64,000 bases of DNA from Weissella cibaria KACC 11862. Its GTDB lineage: Bacteria > Bacillota > Bacilli > Lactobacillales > Lactobacillaceae. Shown here piece after piece: positions 40,100-49,598 of the stretch (position 1 is the stretch's first letter; the number at the start of each line of letters is the position of its first letter). The stretch covers positions 52,159 to 116,158 of the forward strand of contig NZ_AEKT01000028.1 of the NCBI RefSeq assembly GCF_000193635.1, written 5' to 3'. Position numbers and translations under genes: made by a program. The notes under the pieces are model-generated. The model did no database searches and had not been told where the DNA came from. It saw nothing but the letters and a program-made list of their open reading frames with translations.

Positions 40100-42136
40100 T
40101 TGGCTAGTTTATTAGATTTAGTCGATGATCTCGATGGTGTTGGACCAAAGCGGGTTCAAGCACTCAATAAACTTGGTATCTACACAATCGATGACTTACT
40201 CGGCTACTATCCAATGCGCTATAACGACTTAGCGATGAAAACGCCTGCTGAAACGCAAGACGGTGAGAAGGTAACGTTTAAGGGCGTTATCACGTCACCA
40301 CCCGTGGTTAATCGCTTCGGGTATAAGAAAACACGGACTAGTTTCCGGTTGACAGTGGAACATGACACGATTATGGTGTCATTTTTTAATCAACCATGGG
40401 TAGGGAAAAACTTGGAGCTTGGTCAGGAAGTGGCCGTCCACGGTACCTACGACAAGACACGGCAAGGCATGTCTGGCATTAAGTTAATGTCGCGAAATGG
40501 CGATGATGAGATGGAAGCCGTTTATCCATCTTCAAAAGAAATCAAAGCAAAGACAATTAAAGATTTAATTATTCAAGCATTGGGCAAGTATGGCGAACTG
40601 TTACGGACGGATATCGTGCCTGCTTATTTACGAACACGTTATAAGTTGATGAACCACCACGATACAGTCTTTGGGATGCATGCACCAACGGATGGCCAAG
40701 TTGCGACCGAAGCACGGCGTAGCGCGTCGTTTGAGGAATTTTTCGTTTTTCAAATGCGTCTGCAAGTGATTAAGTCAATGGATCGTGATAATCGTGGTCG
40801 GTCAATTAATTTCAACAATGATGAATTGAAGGCGTTTATTGCCACATTGCCGTTTGAACTCACGGATGCGCAAAAACGCGTCGTGAATGAAATCGTGCGT
40901 GACATGCGACGCCCAATTCATATGAATCGTCTTTTGCAAGGAGATGTAGGGTCTGGAAAAACGGTTGTGGCTGCGTTGGCCATGTATGCCGCCATTACCG
41001 CTGGGATGCAGGCAACTTTAATGGCCCCAACTGAAATTTTGGCCCAGCAACACGCTAAAACAATTGGCAACTTTTTTGATCCAGATAAAGTGCGAGTTGA
41101 GTTGTTAACGGGTTCAACAAAAACAGCGGCTCGACGCCAAATTTTGGAAGATGTTGCAAACGGCGAAGTGGATATTTTGATTGGCACACATGCGTTGATT
41201 CAACCTGATATTGCGTTCCGTAATCTTGGGTTAGCGGTTATCGATGAGCAGCATCGGTTCGGTGTGCAGCAGCGCGCGACACTTCGAGAAATCGGTATGA
41301 ATCCGGATATCTTAGCGATGACAGCCACGCCAATTCCACGAACGTTAGCTATCACAGCGTACGGCGAAATGGACGTGTCGATCATTGATCAATTACCAGC
41401 CGGTCGTAAACAAATTAAGACGTATTGGTTGCGTAGTAATGAGATGGAAAAAACAATTGCCTTTATTAGGTCCCAACTCCAGGAAGGCGCGCAGGCATAC
41501 GTTGTGACGCCGTTGATTGAGGAGTCCGAAACACTCGATGTCCAAAATGCCGAAGCTGTCTATGCTGAGTTGTCGGAATATTTCGCACCCACGTATCGGG
41601 TCGGTTTGTTACATGGTCGGCTATCGAATCAAGAAAAAGAAGATGTCATGGCGGCTTTTAAGGCAAATGAGTTCCAAGTGTTAGTTTCTACAACGGTTAT
41701 TGAAGTCGGTGTGGATGTGCCAAATTCGACGGTGATGCTTATTTTGGATGCTGATCGTTTTGGACTATCACAACTTCACCAATTGCGTGGTCGTGTTGGT
41801 CGAGGAAGTCGCCAATCCTATACGTTCTTAATTAGTGATCCAAAGACGCAATATGGTATTGATCGCATGGAAGCAATGGTTGCCACGACGGACGGATTTG
41901 TCTTGGCACAAAAGGATTTGGAGTTACGTGGTGCCGGTGACATCTTAGGCAATCGTCAGTCTGGTGTGCCAGAGTTCCGCGTCGGTGACCCGATTGCGGA
42001 TTTGGCGATGATGACGGTGGCGCAAGAAGAAGCCATTGAAATTGTGTCAAAACCGGATTGGGACAAAGACCCTGAGCTAGCACCACTGGCGGATATGCTG
42101 TCAGAAACCATGGCTCGTTATCGTAATTTTGATTAA
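40100..42136 (+). CDS. recG: ATP-dependent DNA helicase RecG
   Basis: Branch-migration helicase acting on stalled forks and Holliday junctions. The TTG at 40100, after AAAGGGAGGT, gives 678 residues, the normal length. The N-terminal wedge domain includes GVGPKRVQALNKLGI. Walker A is GDVGSGKTVVA at about residue 281, the DEQH box at about 382, and the C-terminal lobe has QLHQLRGRVGRG. In related genomes recG often closely follows fakA; here about 20.9 kb separates them. Confidence 0.97.
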   Translation: MASLLDLVDDLDGVGPKRVQALNKLGIYTIDDLLGYYPMRYNDLAMKTPAETQDGEKVTFKGVITSPPVVNRFGYKKTRTSFRLTVEHDTIMVSFFNQPWVGKNLELGQEVAVHGTYDKTRQGMSGIKLMSRNGDDEMEAVYPSSKEIKAKTIKDLIIQALGKYGELLRTDIVPAYLRTRYKLMNHHDTVFGMHAPTDGQVATEARRSASFEEFFVFQMRLQVIKSMDRDNRGRSINFNNDELKAFIATLPFELTDAQKRVVNEIVRDMRRPIHMNRLLQGDVGSGKTVVAALAMYAAITAGMQATLMAPTEILAQQHAKTIGNFFDPDKVRVELLTGSTKTAARRQILEDVANGEVDILIGTHALIQPDIAFRNLGLAVIDEQHRFGVQQRATLREIGMNPDILAMTATPIPRTLAITAYGEMDVSIIDQLPAGRKQIKTYWLRSNEMEKTIAFIRSQLQEGAQAYVVTPLIEESETLDVQNAEAVYAELSEYFAPTYRVGLLHGRLSNQEKEDVMAAFKANEFQVLVSTTVIEVGVDVPNSTVMLILDADRFGLSQLHQLRGRVGRGSRQSYTFLISDPKTQYGIDRMEAMVATTDGFVLAQKDLELRGAGDILGNRQSGVPEFRVGDPIADLAMMTVAQEEAIEIVSKPDWDKDPELAPLADMLSETMARYRNFD

Positions 42137-42151
42137 AAAATTGGCGCCTTT

Positions 42152-42175
42152 TACTTTTACCCAGTCCTAAAAGTA
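42152..42175. promoter_or_regulatory. Palindrome upstream of plsX
   Basis: Perfect 8-bp arms TACTTTTA and TAAAAGTA separated by 8 nt, between recG and plsX. No T run follows. It may be a binding site for a lipid-gene regulator; it does not match the FapR or FabT consensus as I know them. Confidence 0.4.
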
Positions 42176-42235
42176 TGTTAGATTTGTTCTAGCATTTATT
42201 TAAGTTATTTTTTGAATCCGAGAGGAAATGTAATT

Positions 42236-43294
42236 ATGTTTAAGATTGCCATTGATGCAATGGGAGGGGATAACGCCCCAGAAGCAATCGTTGCTGGTGT
42301 TGAGCTAGCGCGTGACCAAATGCCTGACACAGAGTTTTTGTTGTTTGGTCAATTGGACAAGGTGAAGCCTTTCGTTAAGAATGAAGAGCGCTTGACTTTG
42401 GTGCAAGCAGATGAAGTCATTGCGATGGCTGATGAGCCAGTGAAGTCAATTCGTCGCAAGAAGCAAAGTTCATTAGTTTTGGCCGCGCAAGCGGTTAAGA
42501 ACGGTGACGCGGATGCCATTTTCTCAGCCGGGAACACGGGTGCCTTGTTGGCTGCCGGTATCTTCATTGTTGGCCGAATCAAGGGAATTGATCGTCCAGC
42601 TTTGATGACGGCTTTGCCAGCGTTTGATGGTCCGCACGATGCTTTCGTGATGATGGATATGGGTGCCAATGCGGAAAATCGTCCGGCACACTTGTACCAA
42701 TACGGTATTTTGGGTTCATTCTACGCACACGAGATCTTGGGTTATGATGCCCCACGTGTTGGGTTGTTGAACAACGGAACTGAAGAAGACAAGGGTGACC
42801 AAGTCCACAAGGAAGCGCACCAATTGTTGCGTTATGGTTCTGAACACAATTTGTTGAACTTCGTGGGTAATGTTGAAGCACGTGAAGTTTTGCAAGGACC
42901 TGCTGATGTTGTGATTGCCGATGGTTTCTCAGGGAATGCCACGTTGAAGTCAATTGAAGGAACGGCCTTGTCATTGTTGAAGTTGCTTAAGGATACGATT
43001 ATGAATGGTAGTCTTAAGACAAAGATGGCTGGTGCGATGTTGAAGCCTGCGTTGAAGGGCGTTCAAGCAAAGTTGGACTACTCACAGCACGGTGGCGCCG
43101 TTGTTATCGGGGTTAACGCACCGGTTGTTAAGACGCACGGTTCTGCTGGACCAGATGCAGTTGCAAACACGATGAAGCAAATTCACACAATGCTAGAAGC
43201 TGATTTGGTGGCCAAGGTGCAAGCGTTTGTTGCCGATCACAAGGAAGATTTGGCTGCACGTCCAGAGAATGATGTGGACGGCGCCGCTGAATAG
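42236..43294 (+). CDS. plsX: Phosphate acyltransferase PlsX
   Basis: Converts acyl-ACP and phosphate to acyl phosphate, the donor for PlsY in phospholipid synthesis. The ATG at 42236 follows AGAGGAAA and gives 352 residues. Signature motifs are KIAIDAMGGDNAPEAIV at the N-terminus, FSAGNTGALLAAG in the middle and IADGFSGNATLKSIEG. An in-frame ATG at 42212 adds eight unlikely residues and leaves no ribosome site. It is paired with acpP; FakA in this window feeds the same pathway. Confidence 0.97.
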   Translation: MFKIAIDAMGGDNAPEAIVAGVELARDQMPDTEFLLFGQLDKVKPFVKNEERLTLVQADEVIAMADEPVKSIRRKKQSSLVLAAQAVKNGDADAIFSAGNTGALLAAGIFIVGRIKGIDRPALMTALPAFDGPHDAFVMMDMGANAENRPAHLYQYGILGSFYAHEILGYDAPRVGLLNNGTEEDKGDQVHKEAHQLLRYGSEHNLLNFVGNVEAREVLQGPADVVIADGFSGNATLKSIEGTALSLLKLLKDTIMNGSLKTKMAGAMLKPALKGVQAKLDYSQHGGAVVIGVNAPVVKTHGSAGPDAVANTMKQIHTMLEADLVAKVQAFVADHKEDLAARPENDVDGAAE

Positions 43295-43338
43295 CGTTAA
43301 ACTAGGTAGAGTTAAATATTCGAATAGGAAACGGAATC

Positions 43339-43578
43339 ATGGAACGACAAGAAATCTTAAACAAGGTCATTGAACTAGTTGCGGACCACTTTGAGTTGGA
43401 CCCAGCTAAGGTGACTGGTGAATTAAACTTTTTGACAGACATCGATGCCGATTCAATTGATTTTGTTGAATTGGTATTGGAGATGGAAGACGAATTTGGT
43501 GCAGAAATCTCTGACGAAGACGCTGAAAAGTTGATTACCATCAACGACACGGTAGATTATATTGCCGCACGCGTTTAA
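43339..43578 (+). CDS. acpP: Acyl carrier protein
   Basis: Acidic 79-residue carrier of growing fatty acyl chains. The 4'-phosphopantetheine site is Ser39 in DADSIDFVEL; most ACPs have DSLD, so Ile replaces Leu, a conservative change. It follows plsX by 44 nt and probably shares its transcript. GGAAACGG precedes the ATG, weaker than most sites here. Confidence 0.96.
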   Translation: MERQEILNKVIELVADHFELDPAKVTGELNFLTDIDADSIDFVELVLEMEDEFGAEISDEDAEKLITINDTVDYIAARV

Positions 43579-43600
43579 CTAATAGTTAAAAATTAATCAT

Positions 43601-43650
43601 AAATCCCAGCAATGTAGCCATCGTGGTTTAGCAGTTGCTGGGATTTTTGT
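43601..43650 (+). terminator. Intrinsic terminator of plsX-acpP
   Basis: Perfect 12-bp stem AAATCCCAGCAA (43601-43612) with TTGCTGGGATTT (43635-43646), 22-nt loop, short T run. Confidence 0.88.
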
Positions 43651-43717
43651 GTGTTGGGAAAATTTGCGTGCGCTGGTTAACAAACTCTGAAGAACCGTAA
43701 TATAACACGGTTTTCTC

Positions 43718-43726
43718 TGGTATAAT
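43718..43726 (+). promoter_or_regulatory. Extended -10 promoter of rnc
   Basis: TGG-TATAAT, an extended -10 element, 28 bp before the rnc ATG. No good -35 is visible at 16-18 bp. It probably drives the rnc-smc-ftsY-ylxM-ffh unit. Confidence 0.6.
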
Positions 43727-43754
43727 TAAACAGTATATCTAGAAAGGAAGTCTT

Positions 43755-44453
43755 ATGTTTAAACAACTACAAGCAGAACTTGCATTATCCTATAATATCC
43801 ACTTTAACGATGTGTCATTGTTGGAGGAGGCATTAACGCAAGCCAATTATATTAATGAACATCCAAACTACACGGGAAATGATTACCAACGTCTTGAATT
43901 TTTAGGTGACGCCGTGATGCAACAATCAACCGCCGTCTATCTATTTAAGCGTTACCCAGAGTGGGATGAAGGTCGATTGACAGAGTTGCGGATTTCGATG
44001 GTCCAAACCCGGGCGTTTGCAGCTTTGTCACGTGAGTTGCATCTCGATCAATATGTGCAATTGGGCCGTGGTGAGGAATTATCGGGCGCCCGTAATCGTG
44101 ATTCACTGTTAGAAGACTTATGGGAAGCATTTATCGGTGCATTATTCTTGGATCAAGGTCAAGATGTCGTGATGCATTTCCTAGGTGACATCATGTTTAA
44201 CAAGATTGATGAAGGATTCTACGATCGTTTCGTGGATTACAAATCAAAATTGCAGGAGCACTTGCAACGTCATGGTAGTGTCAAAATTACGTACACCAAG
44301 TTAGGCGAGCGACCTGTCGAAAATAATGAACAAATTTTTACAGTGCAGGTTGCCGTGAATGATCAAGTATTGGCAACAGGCGAAGGAAAATCAACAAAGG
44401 AAGCAGAAAAGGTAGCTGCACGGGCAGCATACCAAACATTGACGAAAAACTAG
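43755..44453 (+). CDS. rnc: Ribonuclease III
   Basis: Double-strand-specific endoribonuclease processing rRNA precursors and mRNAs. It has 232 residues: catalytic domain with the signature RLEFLGDAVMQ at about 46-56 and acidic site DLWEAFIGALFLDQG at about 119-133, then a C-terminal dsRNA-binding domain (KSLQEHLQRHG-like start, ending GKSTKEAEKVAARAAYQ). First gene of the rnc-smc-ftsY cluster, conserved across Firmicutes. Confidence 0.97.
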   Translation: MFKQLQAELALSYNIHFNDVSLLEEALTQANYINEHPNYTGNDYQRLEFLGDAVMQQSTAVYLFKRYPEWDEGRLTELRISMVQTRAFAALSRELHLDQYVQLGRGEELSGARNRDSLLEDLWEAFIGALFLDQGQDVVMHFLGDIMFNKIDEGFYDRFVDYKSKLQEHLQRHGSVKITYTKLGERPVENNEQIFTVQVAVNDQVLATGEGKSTKEAEKVAARAAYQTLTKN

Positions 44454-44462
44454 GGAATTGGT

Positions 44463-47400
44463 ATGAAACTAAAAACATTGGAGATTAGCGGCTTTAAGTC
44501 ATTTGCTGATCGCACCAAGATAGAATTTATGCCAGGTATCACTGGAGTTGTAGGACCAAATGGTTCCGGTAAATCAAATATTATCGAAGCCATTCGCTGG
44601 GTAATGGGTGAACAATCCGCCAAAGGGCTACGTGGTGACAAAATGTCGGACGTGATTTTCGGCGGGACATCACAGCGTGCGCCACTGAATCGCGCTGAAG
44701 TTTCAATCACATTCGATAATACCGATCGTTATTTGAACTCCGACTACTCTGAGATTCGGATTACGCGTGCCTTATATCGGAATGGCGATTCAAAGTACCA
44801 AATTAATGGGACAACGGTTCGCTTGAAAGATATTCATGAATTGTTTATGGATTCTGGGTTGGGACGCGAAAGCTTTTCAATTATTTCACAAGGGCGTGTT
44901 GAAAGTATCTTCAGTGCGAAACCAGAGGAGCGTCGGTCAATCATTGAAGATGTGGCTGGGGTTTATAAGTATAAACAAAATAAGGACAAGGCTGAAAAAG
45001 AGCTGACTGGTGTGCAAGATAACTTAAACCGGGTGCAAGATATTTTGTACGAGTTGGAAAATCGCGTGACCCCATTAGCTGAGCAATCGGCAAAGGCACA
45101 GACGTATTTGACGACCAAAGCACGGTTTGATCAGTTAGATCAATCACGCTTAGTCTTGGAATTAACGGACTGGTACACTGAGCAAGCAGATATCAAGGCC
45201 CAATTAAGTCGGGCTGAGGATGAGAATGAAACACATGCGGAATCGGTTAAGACGCATACTGACGCGTTAGCAGCGATGAAGCAAGCTCGGACGGAAGCTG
45301 AAGAAAAGCAGCAACAAGCACAAGCTGAATTATTGCGATTGACGACGCGTGCGGAACAATTGGTTGGGGAACAAAAATTGCAGGCTGAGCGTTCTACCAA
45401 TCGATCAAATGTGACCCGTGAACTGGAAGCACAATTGGCCCAAGTTGAAGATCGCTTGACGGAACTACGCGTAACGGCGGCGAACCGTCAGGAAACGATG
45501 ACGGCGGCGGCTGACCAGGTAACAACACTAGAAGCCAACATTGCGACGTTACAGGCGTCACACCCCCGCCAACAGTTGACTCAGGTAACGACGGATATTG
45601 AACAATTACGGGCAACCTTAGTTGAGACGATGCAATTGTTAACGACCGCTAAAAATCAACAGCAATTCTTAGCGCAAGAAAATGAGCGGAATGACGCTGA
45701 GAGCGAGCGGTTGGCGCAACGTCAGAATCAATTAACGTTACAAATGACTAATGCCGAAGCCACGGTCGCAACGGCACAAACCGCCGTAGCTGAAACGACG
45801 GCCACTTTGGCGAGTGCGCAAGCTGAATTTACGCGCTTGCAACAGTTGGGTAAACAGTTAGAGGAACAAAGTCAAGCCCGCCGCCAAGAATGGTTTAGCA
45901 AGATGGAAGAGGATCAGCGACTGTCAACGCGTTTGCAGTCGTTGAGTCGTCTATCTGAAAATTATGAGGGTTATTTCCAAGGTGTGCGTAACCTCATGAA
46001 GGCCAAAGAGAATTTTCCCGGCATTCACGGTGTACTGGCTGAGTTAATTTCAGTTGCGTCAACGCATCAAACGGCCATCGAAACGGCGTTGGGTGGTGCT
46101 TTACAAAACGTGGTTGTTGCGGATGAACAAGTTGGTAAGACGGCGATTAGTTATTTGACGCAGCACCGTTTGGGACGTGTGACATTTTTGCCATTAACAA
46201 CGATTCGTAAGCGTGAGTTGCAACCGGCACAAATTCAGACTGCCCAAGGCCAAGCTGGCTTTGTTGGTGTCGCAGCAGATTTAGTGAAGACAGATAGTGC
46301 GTATCGCCCTGTTGTACAAAGTTTGCTCGGGACAACTGTCATTGTCACGAACATGGATGAGGCTGTGCCCATGGCGCGCGCCTTACAACATCGCGTTCGG
46401 ATTGTGACCCTTGATGGGCAAGTCATGAACGCAGGTGGGTCGATGACTGGTGGTGCCAGTCGTAATCAAGGTAATGGTTTGTTGTCACAACAAAGTGAAG
46501 TAGAATCATTGACGGCACAGGTTGCGACGTTGCACACGCAGACGGAACAGTTGGAACGACAGGTTCGTGAGTTAGATGACGAACTGAAAGCAACAACGAC
46601 GGCCTTTGGCGAGGCACAAGATCAGGTATTAGTGGCTAATGAAGCGGCACAGGCAGCGACGGCACAATTACAGGTGGCTGAAGAACGCTTGGCCCAAGCA
46701 CAAAAAGAAAAGTCGGCCTTAACATATGAATTCAGTGTGTCATCATCAGGTACGGTTGACCATGCGTCATTGGTGGCTGACAATCAGCACGACATTGCGA
46801 CGTTGTCTGAGCAACAAGCAGCCCAGCAGGCCCAGTTAACGAGTTTATTGGCTGAGCAAACGACGTTGAGCGACAAAATGGCGACAGTTGATCAAGAATT
46901 GACGGCTTTGCAAGCACAACTCGCCACAGCTCAAGCTAATGTGCAAGCGGCTTCTGTTCGTCACGAAGATGTTGTGGAACAAATTCAGGCGGAAGAACAG
47001 CGCTTAGCAGCTTATCAGCAGCAGATGACTGATTTGACGGCGGATCAGGGTGATGTCCAACAACGACTGGCTAACGACTTAACTGGTACGTTGGCGGATA
47101 AGGAAGCAACCGAAGACGAGTTGACAGATTTGGCAACTGAGTTAGAGGAATTGCGACAAGAAATCGCCTTAGCTGAAGGCGAGCTTGTGCAAGCGCAAGA
47201 AGCACAAACTGAAGCGATGACAAATTTGAGCCGTTTGAGCGGTCGACAGGGTGAATTACGTAGTGCCATTCAAGCCGGTGAACGGACTTTGGAAGAAACA
47301 TATGATACGTCGTTCGAATACGCCAAGTCGCAGCTGTCGGTAATGCCAATTGCAGATATCCGAACGGAATTACAGGCGTTGAAGGTGACTTTGTCAGAAA

Positions 47401-48020
47401 TTGGCAACGTTAATTTAACGGCGATTGATGAATATGTGGAAGTGAAAGAACGTTTTGATTTCTTGACGCAGCAACAAGATGACCTGGTTGCGGCCCGGGA
47501 TAACTTACGCCAAACGATGTCGGAAATGGATGAAGAAGTCGAAACCCGCTTCAAGGAAACGTTTGACGCTGTTGCAGAACATTTTGCTGGCATTTTCGTT
47601 AAGATGTTTGGGGGCGGTCAGGCAAAGTTAGAACTGACGGATCCGACGAATTTGCTAACAACTGGGGTTGATATTAAGGCCCAGCCACCTGGCAAAAAAT
47701 TCCAACAAATGAGTTTGTTGTCGGGTGGTGAAAAGGCGTTGACAGCAATCAGCTTGCTTTTTGCTATTTTGGAGGTCCGGCCCGTACCATTTGCGGTACT
47801 TGATGAGACTGAAGCGGCGTTGGATGAAGCGAACGTTGATCGATTCTCACGTTATTTGCATGATGTGAATGATCGGACACAGTTTATTGTAATTACGCAC
47901 CGTAAGGGAACAATGACAAATGCCGACGTTCTGTATGGGGTGACAATGCAAGAACCAGGTGTTTCAACGATGGTTTCAGTAAACTTGATGGCACTCGATG
48001 AGATGACATCAGAAAATTAA
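44463..48020 (+). CDS. smc: Chromosome segregation ATPase Smc
   Basis: Condensin core subunit that compacts and separates chromosomes with ScpA and ScpB. The 1185 residues are full length. Walker A GPNGSGKSN is at 31-39, two long coiled coils rich in Gln/Ala/Glu flank the hinge (about 505-660, with GALQNVVVADEQ and the GGSMTGG region), the ABC signature LLSGGEKALTA is at about 1084-1094, and Walker B reads VLDETEAALDEANV. It starts 9 nt after rnc and its end is 13 nt from ftsY. Confidence 0.98.
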   Translation: MKLKTLEISGFKSFADRTKIEFMPGITGVVGPNGSGKSNIIEAIRWVMGEQSAKGLRGDKMSDVIFGGTSQRAPLNRAEVSITFDNTDRYLNSDYSEIRITRALYRNGDSKYQINGTTVRLKDIHELFMDSGLGRESFSIISQGRVESIFSAKPEERRSIIEDVAGVYKYKQNKDKAEKELTGVQDNLNRVQDILYELENRVTPLAEQSAKAQTYLTTKARFDQLDQSRLVLELTDWYTEQADIKAQLSRAEDENETHAESVKTHTDALAAMKQARTEAEEKQQQAQAELLRLTTRAEQLVGEQKLQAERSTNRSNVTRELEAQLAQVEDRLTELRVTAANRQETMTAAADQVTTLEANIATLQASHPRQQLTQVTTDIEQLRATLVETMQLLTTAKNQQQFLAQENERNDAESERLAQRQNQLTLQMTNAEATVATAQTAVAETTATLASAQAEFTRLQQLGKQLEEQSQARRQEWFSKMEEDQRLSTRLQSLSRLSENYEGYFQGVRNLMKAKENFPGIHGVLAELISVASTHQTAIETALGGALQNVVVADEQVGKTAISYLTQHRLGRVTFLPLTTIRKRELQPAQIQTAQGQAGFVGVAADLVKTDSAYRPVVQSLLGTTVIVTNMDEAVPMARALQHRVRIVTLDGQVMNAGGSMTGGASRNQGNGLLSQQSEVESLTAQVATLHTQTEQLERQVRELDDELKATTTAFGEAQDQVLVANEAAQAATAQLQVAEERLAQAQKEKSALTYEFSVSSSGTVDHASLVADNQHDIATLSEQQAAQQAQLTSLLAEQTTLSDKMATVDQELTALQAQLATAQANVQAASVRHEDVVEQIQAEEQRLAAYQQQMTDLTADQGDVQQRLANDLTGTLADKEATEDELTDLATELEELRQEIALAEGELVQAQEAQTEAMTNLSRLSGRQGELRSAIQAGERTLEETYDTSFEYAKSQLSVMPIADIRTELQALKVTLSEIGNVNLTAIDEYVEVKERFDFLTQQQDDLVAARDNLRQTMSEMDEEVETRFKETFDAVAEHFAGIFVKMFGGGQAKLELTDPTNLLTTGVDIKAQPPGKKFQQMSLLSGGEKALTAISLLFAILEVRPVPFAVLDETEAALDEANVDRFSRYLHDVNDRTQFIVITHRKGTMTNADVLYGVTMQEPGVSTMVSVNLMALDEMTSEN

Positions 48021-48033
48021 TGGGGATAAAACA

Positions 48034-49254
48034 ATGGGATTGTTTGATTTTTTTAAGAAAAAGCCAGCAGCGCCAAAGGTTGTTGTGGAAGTGCTTTACC
48101 CACAGACATGGGAAAATAGCGAGGCACCTGTTGAACCAACAGTTCTCGCCGCGGAAGTGTTACAACCAACACCTGGTGAGGCAGTTGAAATTCAAGTACC
48201 AAGCCATATCGCTGCCGAGGACGTTGCACCAGTTGCTGAAGTTGTTGAGACTGTAGAAACAGAAACAGAAACAGAAACAGAAACAGAAACAGAAACAGAA
48301 ACAGCGGTAACATCAGAGACGAACTTGGATGAAGGTTTGACGAAAACACGGAAGACGTGGTCTGAACGTTGGAATGCGTTTATGGCGAACTTCCGCTCAG
48401 TTGATGAGGATTTCTTTGAAGAACTTGAAGAAACACTGATTGGTGCCGATGTTGGCGCGCAAACAGCGTTGCAATTAACGGATGAGTTGCGCAATGAAGT
48501 TAAGCTACAAAATGCGAAAAGCAAGGCTGACATTTCACGCGTCATTATTGATAAGTTGGTTGAACACTACCGTAGCCAAGGCGTTAACGAAGATGCGTCA
48601 ATGCATTTTGCACCTGAGGGACCAACAGTGATTTTGTTTGTTGGGGTTAATGGGGTTGGTAAGACAACGACAATCGGTAAGATGTCAGCACGATACAAGG
48701 CTGAAGGTAAGCAGGTTGTGCTAGCGGCGGCGGACACGTTCCGTGCCGGTGCCACGCAACAATTGCAAGCCTGGGGTGAGCGCAATGGTATTCCGGTTGT
48801 GGCTGGCGCTGCTAACGCTGACCCAGCATCGGTGGTCTATGACGGTGTGAAGACGGCGATTGAAACTAACGCGGATATTCTCTTCGTCGATACGGCTGGC
48901 CGTTTGCAAAATAATGTTAATTTGATGCAAGAATTGGCGAAGATGAAGCGTATTATTACGCGTGAGCTGCCAAACGAACCGCAGGAAGTGTTGTTGGCTT
49001 TGGATGCAACTACTGGTCAGAACGCGCTCCAACAAGCACGTCTGTTTAAGGACTCGACAGATGTGACGGGAATTGTTTTGACGAAACTTGACGGAACTGC
49101 CAAGGGTGGTATTATCTTGCCAATTCGTAACGAGCTACACCTGCCAGTTAAGTGGGTTGGTTTGGGTGAACAGGTTGGTGACTTACAGCCATTTGATGCG
49201 GATGATTTCGCTAAGAGCTTGTTTGGTAGCCTATTGATTGGAGATGACAAGTAA
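48034..49254 (+). CDS. ftsY: Signal recognition particle receptor FtsY
   Basis: SRP receptor GTPase that docks ribosome-Ffh complexes at the membrane. It has 406 residues: a variable acidic N-terminal region (1 to about 95), then the NG domain. GTPase motifs are [15 protein letters not shown] at about 204, [16 protein letters not shown] at about 286 and [10 protein letters not shown]. The acidic region contains an eightfold Glu-Thr run encoded by GAAACA repeats (48256-48303). Its TAA overlaps the ylxM ATG. Confidence 0.97.
   Translation: MGLFDFFKKKPAAPKVVVEVLYPQTWENSEAPVEPTVLAAEVLQPTPGEAVEIQVPSHIAAEDVAPVAEVVETVETETETETETETETETAVTSETNLDEGLTKTRKTWSERWNAFMANFRSVDEDFFEELEETLIGADVGAQTALQLTDELRNEVKLQNAKSKADISRVIIDKLVEHYRSQGVNEDASMHFAPEGPTVILFVGVNGVGKTTTIGKMSARYKAEGKQVVLAAADTFRAGATQQLQAWGERNGIPVVAGAANADPASVVYDGVKTAIETNADILFVDTAGRLQNNVNLMQELAKMKRIITRELPNEPQEVLLALDATTGQNALQQARLFKDSTDVTGIVLTKLDGTAKGGIILPIRNELHLPVKWVGLGEQVGDLQPFDADDFAKSLFGSLLIGDDK
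48256..48303 (+). repeat. Hexanucleotide tandem repeat (GAAACA)8 within ftsY
   Basis: Eight perfect copies of GAAACA encode eight Glu-Thr dipeptides in the acidic N-terminal region of FtsY. Because the unit is six bases, changes in copy number keep the frame. Confidence 0.95.
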
Positions 49255-49595
49255 TGGAATTAGAGAAAAACACGCGCTTGAATGCCTTGTTTGATTTCTA
49301 TCAACCGTTACTGACGTCAAAGCAAAATGATTACTTGCAATTGTACTACGCGGATGATTACTCACTTGGCGAAATTGCCGAAGAATTTGAGGTATCACGC
49401 CAAGCCGTGTATGATAATTTAAAGCGTAGTACCCAGTTATTGGAAGATTACGAAGCAAAGCTCCACTTGTTTGCAGATTATTTGCAACGACAAAGTGTGG
49501 CCGCACAATTAAATGATTATATTCAAGAAAAGTATCCCAATGACGCTGAGCTAACGCGATTAGCTGAACGTCTGGTGACATTAGAAGAGGAGTAA
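49254..49595 (+). CDS. ylxM: YlxM/p13-like SRP-associated DNA-binding protein
   Basis: Helix-turn-helix protein of 113 residues with a sigma-70 region 4-like pattern: [28 protein letters not shown] (positions about 38-65). In streptococci the homologue associates with the SRP and modulates FtsY-Ffh GTPase activity. It lies between ftsY (TAATG overlap) and ffh (3-nt gap), as is usual. Whether it acts as a transcription factor here is unknown. Confidence 0.94.
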   Translation: MELEKNTRLNALFDFYQPLLTSKQNDYLQLYYADDYSLGEIAEEFEVSRQAVYDNLKRSTQLLEDYEAKLHLFADYLQRQSVAAQLNDYIQEKYPNDAELTRLAERLVTLEEE

Positions 49596-49598
49596 AGC

